32,944 nucleotides of DNA, from the NCBI GenBank assembly GCA_035574915.1, contig DATLYJ010000005.1, forward strand, positions 1 through 32,944, read 5' to 3'. Shown here piece after piece: positions 30,025 through 32,944 of this stretch. A program made the translations under genes and the position numbers. Under the pieces are notes generated by a model that saw only the letters and a program-made list of their open reading frames with translations, did no database searches and was not told the origin of the DNA. Within the stretch, counting starts at the first letter, position 1. Every line of letters begins with the position of its first letter. The stretch comes from Dehalococcoidia bacterium (GTDB taxonomy: Bacteria; Chloroflexota; Dehalococcoidia; DSTF01; WHTK01).

Positions 30025-30231
30025 CCCCACGACCGAGGTCGTGGGGCGCGCGGTGAGCCGGACCTCGGCCTGGGGCCTAAATCCGTCCTCCTCCGATGCC
30101 ATGCCCGCGGGCTTCCACGCTGCTACGGTAGCCGTCCGGCCACCTGGCGTCAATGCGGCGCCGGCTCTCCGTGCAAGCGCGTGGGTGAGCGAATCGGCGG
30201 AAGCACCGCCGTCAGGACGGCAGGACGGCAA
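30025..30231 (-). mobile_element. Probable relic of an IS200/IS605-type (TnpB) element right end
   Basis: On the minus strand the gap ends in a perfect hairpin with arms CCCCACGACC and GGTCGTGGGG, followed by TTTTCGTTTT. Hairpins of the form CCCACGAC-N-GTCGTGGG are typical of the right ends of IS200/IS605 and IS1341 elements, where they also form the 3' part of the TnpB guide RNA. The frame leading into it (29968-30231) reads ARRAGAALTPGGRTATVAAW and similar, which could be a decayed TnpB tail, but this is weak. No left end, TnpA, or zinc-ribbon CxxC of TnpB remains. Alternatively it is just an intrinsic terminator. Confidence 0.4.
30213..30228. repeat. Tandem octamer CAGGACGG x2
   Basis: Two perfect adjacent copies of CAGGACGG, flanked by inverted GCCGTC/GACGGC units. 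Probably replication slippage in non-coding sequence. Confidence 0.6.
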
Positions 30232-30329
30232 GCCACCGCCATCAAGAGGACATCCCTGGGGCGGCCTTCAGCCGTGGAACCTGACGCGGGCAGGCCTAGC
30301 AATTCAGCCGGCCGGCTCAACCGACATGC

Positions 30330-30378
30330 GGCTGACACTCTGGCAGTCGCTAACAGGCCGCTGCCTTTGTCAGTAGCC
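30330..30378. other. Two-stem structured segment upstream of the methyltransferase
   Basis: CTGACA (30332-30337) pairs with TGTCAG (30368-30373), and inside it GGCAG (30342-30346) pairs with CTGCC (30361-30365) around a 14-nt loop. It lies upstream of the mapped -10 of the methyltransferase, so it would be in its mRNA only if an earlier promoter exists. It may belong to the minus-strand relic. Confidence 0.25.
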
Positions 30379-30440
30379 CATGGCCGGGAGCCTGTCTCTA
30401 CGTCACCTTCAAGTAGTCGCCCGATTCGGTCGCGGACGGC

Positions 30441-30446
30441 GATAAT
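30441..30446 (+). promoter_or_regulatory. -10 element of the methyltransferase gene (leaderless)
   Basis: GATAAT ends 8 nt before the ATG at 30455, a spacing that places the transcript start at or next to the start codon. There is no Shine-Dalgarno and no clear -35 box. Confidence 0.5.
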
Positions 30447-30454
30447 CTGGGTGC

Positions 30455-31240
30455 ATGTCCCGAGACCCTTACGCCGACTTCGCGGAGCTGTACGACTTCG
30501 CCTACTGGGACTTCACTGACGACGTGGACTTCTACGAGAACCTGGCGCGCATCCACGACGCGCCCGTGCTGGAGCTCGGCGCCGGCACGGGCCGCCTCGC
30601 CATCAGGCTCGCCGCGGCGGGATTCCCGGTGACGGGGCTCGACTCCTCTGCGCCGATGCTGGCACGGGCGCGCGAGAACATGCGCGCGGCAGGCATCTCC
30701 GAGAAACGGCTGCGGCTTGTCCAGGCGCCCATGACCGACTTCGACCTGGGCCAGCGTTTCGGCCTCGTCGTGGTCGCTGCGAACACCTTCCAGCACCTGC
30801 TGACGACAGCCGAACAGCGCGCCTGTCTCGCCTGCGCCGCGCGTCACCTGATACCAGGCGGCACTTTCGCCATGAGCGTGCGGTCGCCGGCGAGCGTCTC
30901 CTGGGAGGACGCGGGTGCACCGGCGCCCGTGATGCTGGACTGGACGCGCAGGGACGCGGCCACCGGCGAGACAGTGATGAAGCTGGTCGCCGCCCACCCG
31001 GACCCCGCGACCATGACCCGCCACCTTACCTATATATATGACCGCATAGGGCCCGACGGCAGCCTGCGCCGCGCGCTCTTCGAGACCGACCTGCGCTATT
31101 CGAGCCAGGCGGAGGTGGAGCTTCTATTGCAAGAGGCGGGACTGCATGTTACACACGTCTACGGGGACTACGACCTCGCTCCAGTAGGCCCCGGGACGGA
31201 ACAACTCATCTTCGTAGCCAGGGCCGGGAGTTCTAGTTGA
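30455..31240 (+). CDS. Class I SAM-dependent methyltransferase
   Basis: This 261-residue Rossmann-fold methyltransferase has motif I LELGAGTGR (39-47), the acidic residue after strand 2 (GLDSS, Asp63), LVQAPMTDFDL (motif II area) and LVVVAANTFQHLL (motif III/IV). It begins with DPYADFAELYDFAYWDF, the cap region typical of the YP-type methyltransferases acting on small molecules. The substrate is unknown. The ATG is probably leaderless. The stop overlaps the next start by four bases (TTGA), so it is translationally coupled to plsX, though no biochemical link is obvious. Confidence 0.88.
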   Translation: MSRDPYADFAELYDFAYWDFTDDVDFYENLARIHDAPVLELGAGTGRLAIRLAAAGFPVTGLDSSAPMLARARENMRAAGISEKRLRLVQAPMTDFDLGQRFGLVVVAANTFQHLLTTAEQRACLACAARHLIPGGTFAMSVRSPASVSWEDAGAPAPVMLDWTRRDAATGETVMKLVAAHPDPATMTRHLTYIYDRIGPDGSLRRALFETDLRYSSQAEVELLLQEAGLHVTHVYGDYDLAPVGPGTEQLIFVARAGSSS

Positions 31241-32256
31241 AGATCGCACTCGACGCCATGGGCGGCGACAAGGCGCCCCTCGAGACAGTAAAGGGGGCCG
31301 TCCAGGCGGCACAGACATACGGCGTCGAGATCACCCTCGTTGGCCCGGCGGCCACCATCGAACGCGAGCTAAAGAAGTACGGCGCCCACCCGCGCGGCAT
31401 CTCCATCGTCCCGGCCGGCGAGGCCATCGACATGGAGGAGGACGAGATCGTAAAGGCGGTGCGCAGCCGCCGCGACGCGTCGATCAACGTCGCCCACCAC
31501 CTCGTCCGTGACGGCGAGGCCGACGCGGTCGTGTCGGCGGGGAACACGGGCGCCGTCATGGCCTCCGCCATTACGGTCCTCGGCCGCATCCGCGGCATCG
31601 AGCGGCCTGCGGTCGCGACCCTGCTGCCCTATAACGAGGGACGCGTGCTCCTCCTGGACATCGGCGCCAACCCGGAGTGCAAGCCCTCGTACCTTGTGCA
31701 GTTCGCGCAGATGGGCTCGGTGTACATGGAGAAGGTGGTCGGAGTGCGCAATCCACGCGTCGCCCTCCTGAACATCGGCGAGGAGGCCGTCAAAGGCAAC
31801 GACCTGACCAAGGAGGCCTACGAACGCCTCAGCGACGCAAACGTGAACTTCACGGGCAACATCGAGGGGGTCGAGATCCACAAGGGTAAGGCCGAGGTCG
31901 TCGTTACGGACGGCTTCACCGGCAACATCGCGCTCAAGGTCGGTGAGGGGCTGGCGGACTACATACTCGAGCAGGTGCGGGCCGTGATTAAGAGTAGCCC
32001 CCTCTTCATCGCCGCGTCGCTCCTCATGCGGCCGGCCCTGAGACGGGCTCTGAAGCGACTGCAGTACGAAGAATATGGAGGCGCGTACCTCCTGGGCGTA
32101 AACGGCGTCGTGGTAATCGCGCACGGCCGCGCCGATGCGAGCGCCATAACGAACGCGGTGCGTGTCGCGAAGATCGCGGCCGAAAGCGGCCTCATCGAGA
32201 CGCTGCGGGAGTCGCTGGCGCGCCACCACGCGACCGCCGAGGCAGCGGCCACCTGA
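31237..32256 (+). CDS. plsX: Phosphate acyltransferase PlsX
   Basis: This 339-residue protein is clearly PlsX: MKIALDAMGGDKAP at the start, then VSAGNTGAVMA, LLDIGANPEC, LLNIGEEAVKGNDLTKEAYERL, TDGFTGNIALK and GGAYLLGVNGVVVIAHG. PlsX makes acyl-phosphate from acyl-ACP, the first step of phosphatidic acid synthesis with PlsY. It starts with TTG, in the TTGA overlap with the methyltransferase stop; GGGAG lies upstream. In many bacteria plsX sits with rpmF and fab genes; here it does not. The length is normal, and the last ~10 residues are an Ala-rich tail. Confidence 0.96.
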   Translation: MKIALDAMGGDKAPLETVKGAVQAAQTYGVEITLVGPAATIERELKKYGAHPRGISIVPAGEAIDMEEDEIVKAVRSRRDASINVAHHLVRDGEADAVVSAGNTGAVMASAITVLGRIRGIERPAVATLLPYNEGRVLLLDIGANPECKPSYLVQFAQMGSVYMEKVVGVRNPRVALLNIGEEAVKGNDLTKEAYERLSDANVNFTGNIEGVEIHKGKAEVVVTDGFTGNIALKVGEGLADYILEQVRAVIKSSPLFIAASLLMRPALRRALKRLQYEEYGGAYLLGVNGVVVIAHGRADASAITNAVRVAKIAAESGLIETLRESLARHHATAEAAAT

Positions 32257-32336
32257 TGGGCGCGATGAGCGGCCGCGGGCTCTCTAGCGCGGCAGCGACT
32301 CCCTGCCGTCCGCAGCCCCGGTTCCGCTGACCGGCC

Positions 32337-32944
32337 ATGGACATCGTGGAAGTGACCGCGGCCCGGCGCTTCTCGCGCGAGCGCGCGAACCGCATTGGAC
32401 TGATCGACAGGCCGCGCCTGGTCTGCGACCTCGTGTGCCTCGAACCTGGCCAGCGGGAGCCTCGCCGCGACCCGACGGCCTCGGACGAAATGTATTACAT
32501 CATCGAAGGCAAGGGCGTGGTGCGCATCGGCCAGCACGAGTACGAGATCTCTGCCGGACAAGCGCTGGTCGTCCCGCCCCAGATGGAGCACTGGCTGACG
32601 AATCCCGGTCCCGGGCGCGTCTCGGCGCTGGCCCTGCTGGCGCCCAAGCCCGGCCGCGAGGCCGAAGTAGGCCGGCGTGCGGCACGCGACGGGCAGGCGG
32701 GGCGAGCCCGGCCAGGAGGGGGCGAAGGGCGCCGGCCGGCGCGAACGGGGCCGAGGCCGCCCTCCGGTGGCGAGCGAGAGGCTGCACGAGGCGGAGGCAG
32801 GGGACGACCTGCTGCATTCCCGCGCCGCGAAGCCGAAGGCGCGCAGGGGCGCCGCCCTCCGGGAGCGTCCAGAGCGCGCGCCGGGACGCGCGGCGGTGGC
32901 AGCCCAGCGGCGCGCGGGCGGCCGCAGGGGGACGGTCGTGGCGG
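32337..32944 (+). CDS. Cupin-domain protein with Arg/Gly/Pro-rich extension, runs off the window
   Basis: An open frame begins at ATG 32337 and has no stop before the window end (202 codons and counting). Residues about 30-102 form a cupin: EPGQREPRRDPTASDEMYYI with EGKG (motif 1; the metal His pair is replaced) and GQALVVPPQMEHWLTNPG (motif 2, His85). From about residue 107 the sequence becomes Arg/Gly/Ala/Pro-rich with no fold visible and codon use unlike the cupin part. A shift to the next frame there would read ASERLHEAEAGDDLLHSRA, which looks more protein-like, so a frameshift or a second gene in another frame is possible. No Shine-Dalgarno is seen. The cupin's substrate is unknown. Confidence 0.65.
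   Translation, partial: MDIVEVTAARRFSRERANRIGLIDRPRLVCDLVCLEPGQREPRRDPTASDEMYYIIEGKGVVRIGQHEYEISAGQALVVPPQMEHWLTNPGPGRVSALALLAPKPGREAEVGRRAARDGQAGRARPGGGEGRRPARTGPRPPSGGEREAARGGGRGRPAAFPRREAEGAQGRRPPGASRARAGTRGGGSPAARGRPQGDGRG

Larger units (their letters stand above)
29949..30454. other. 506-nt gap between glyA and the methyltransferase gene
   Basis: No intact gene. From left to right it holds the glyA leader, an IS605-type hairpin with a preceding relic frame (30025-30231), a tandem octamer (30213-30228), a perfect palindrome AGCCGGCCGGCT (30306-30317), a two-stem structure (30330-30378) and the promoter of the methyltransferase. I compared it by eye with common small RNAs (RNase P, tmRNA, SRP, cobalamin and glycine riboswitches) and saw no match. 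Confidence 0.5.

Noticed and set aside
29949-30454. Riboswitch or housekeeping RNA (RNase P, tmRNA, SRP, 6S, cobalamin, glycine)
   Set aside because: None of the core conserved sequences could be found on either strand; a covariance search would be needed to exclude weak members.
1-32944. CRISPR array, tRNA or rRNA genes
   Set aside because: No regularly spaced repeats and no tRNA or rRNA core sequences were seen.

Overview
The window is high-GC bacterial chromosome, packed with genes on both strands, with short intergenic gaps that often hold strong hairpins. The likely host is a high-GC Chloroflexota (Dehalococcoidia or a related class). This is inferred from protein style: Tat-lipoprotein solute-binding proteins carrying an N-terminal YWxR motif, a short SWIM zinc-finger protein next to galE, an F420-type oxidoreductase, a DsbA-VKOR pair instead of DsbB, and several leaderless-looking promoters. 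No rRNA, tRNA, CRISPR array or intact transposase was found.

Layout. Positions 1-2200: the end of an F420-dependent oxidoreductase, an SDR, an ABM-fold monooxygenase and a convergent EEP-family phosphatase/nuclease. Positions 2220-13130: five paralogous family-5 (peptide/nickel type) ABC solute-binding lipoproteins, four in tandem on the minus strand and one on the plus strand, with a TetR gene in between. Each has its own TTGACA-type promoter and its own terminator hairpin, and no permease or ATPase gene is present. Positions 13146-16446: VKOR and DsbA-like proteins (coupled disulfide relay), an MBL hydrolase, a DinB protein and a DUF35 zinc-ribbon/OB protein. Positions 16559-17758: a thiolase-fold protein lacking the nucleophilic Cys, resembling Ltp2-type retro-aldolases that work with DUF35 partners.

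Positions 17798-19570 hold the most unusual unit: two different DUF488 genes and a dual-OB-fold gene in one tight minus-strand operon. Its promoter overlaps a sequence that resembles a LexA (SOS) box, and the dual-OB gene carries an apparent -1 frameshift. A divergent plus-strand cluster follows: PHP phosphoesterase, two MaoC-fold subunits and a universal stress protein. Positions 21763-24784 encode a membrane protein with a degenerate GGDEF domain and a long Ala-rich coiled-coil protein. Positions 24896-26880 encode an ECF-like sigma factor coupled to a membrane protein that looks like its anti-sigma partner.

The last part holds a GalE-like epimerase, the SWIM protein with a terminator directly upstream of its start, and GlyA. 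A 500-bp gap then carries a hairpin typical of an IS200/IS605 (TnpB) right end. After it come a SAM methyltransferase coupled to PlsX and a cupin gene that runs off the window. All functions are read from motifs by eye; no database search was run.
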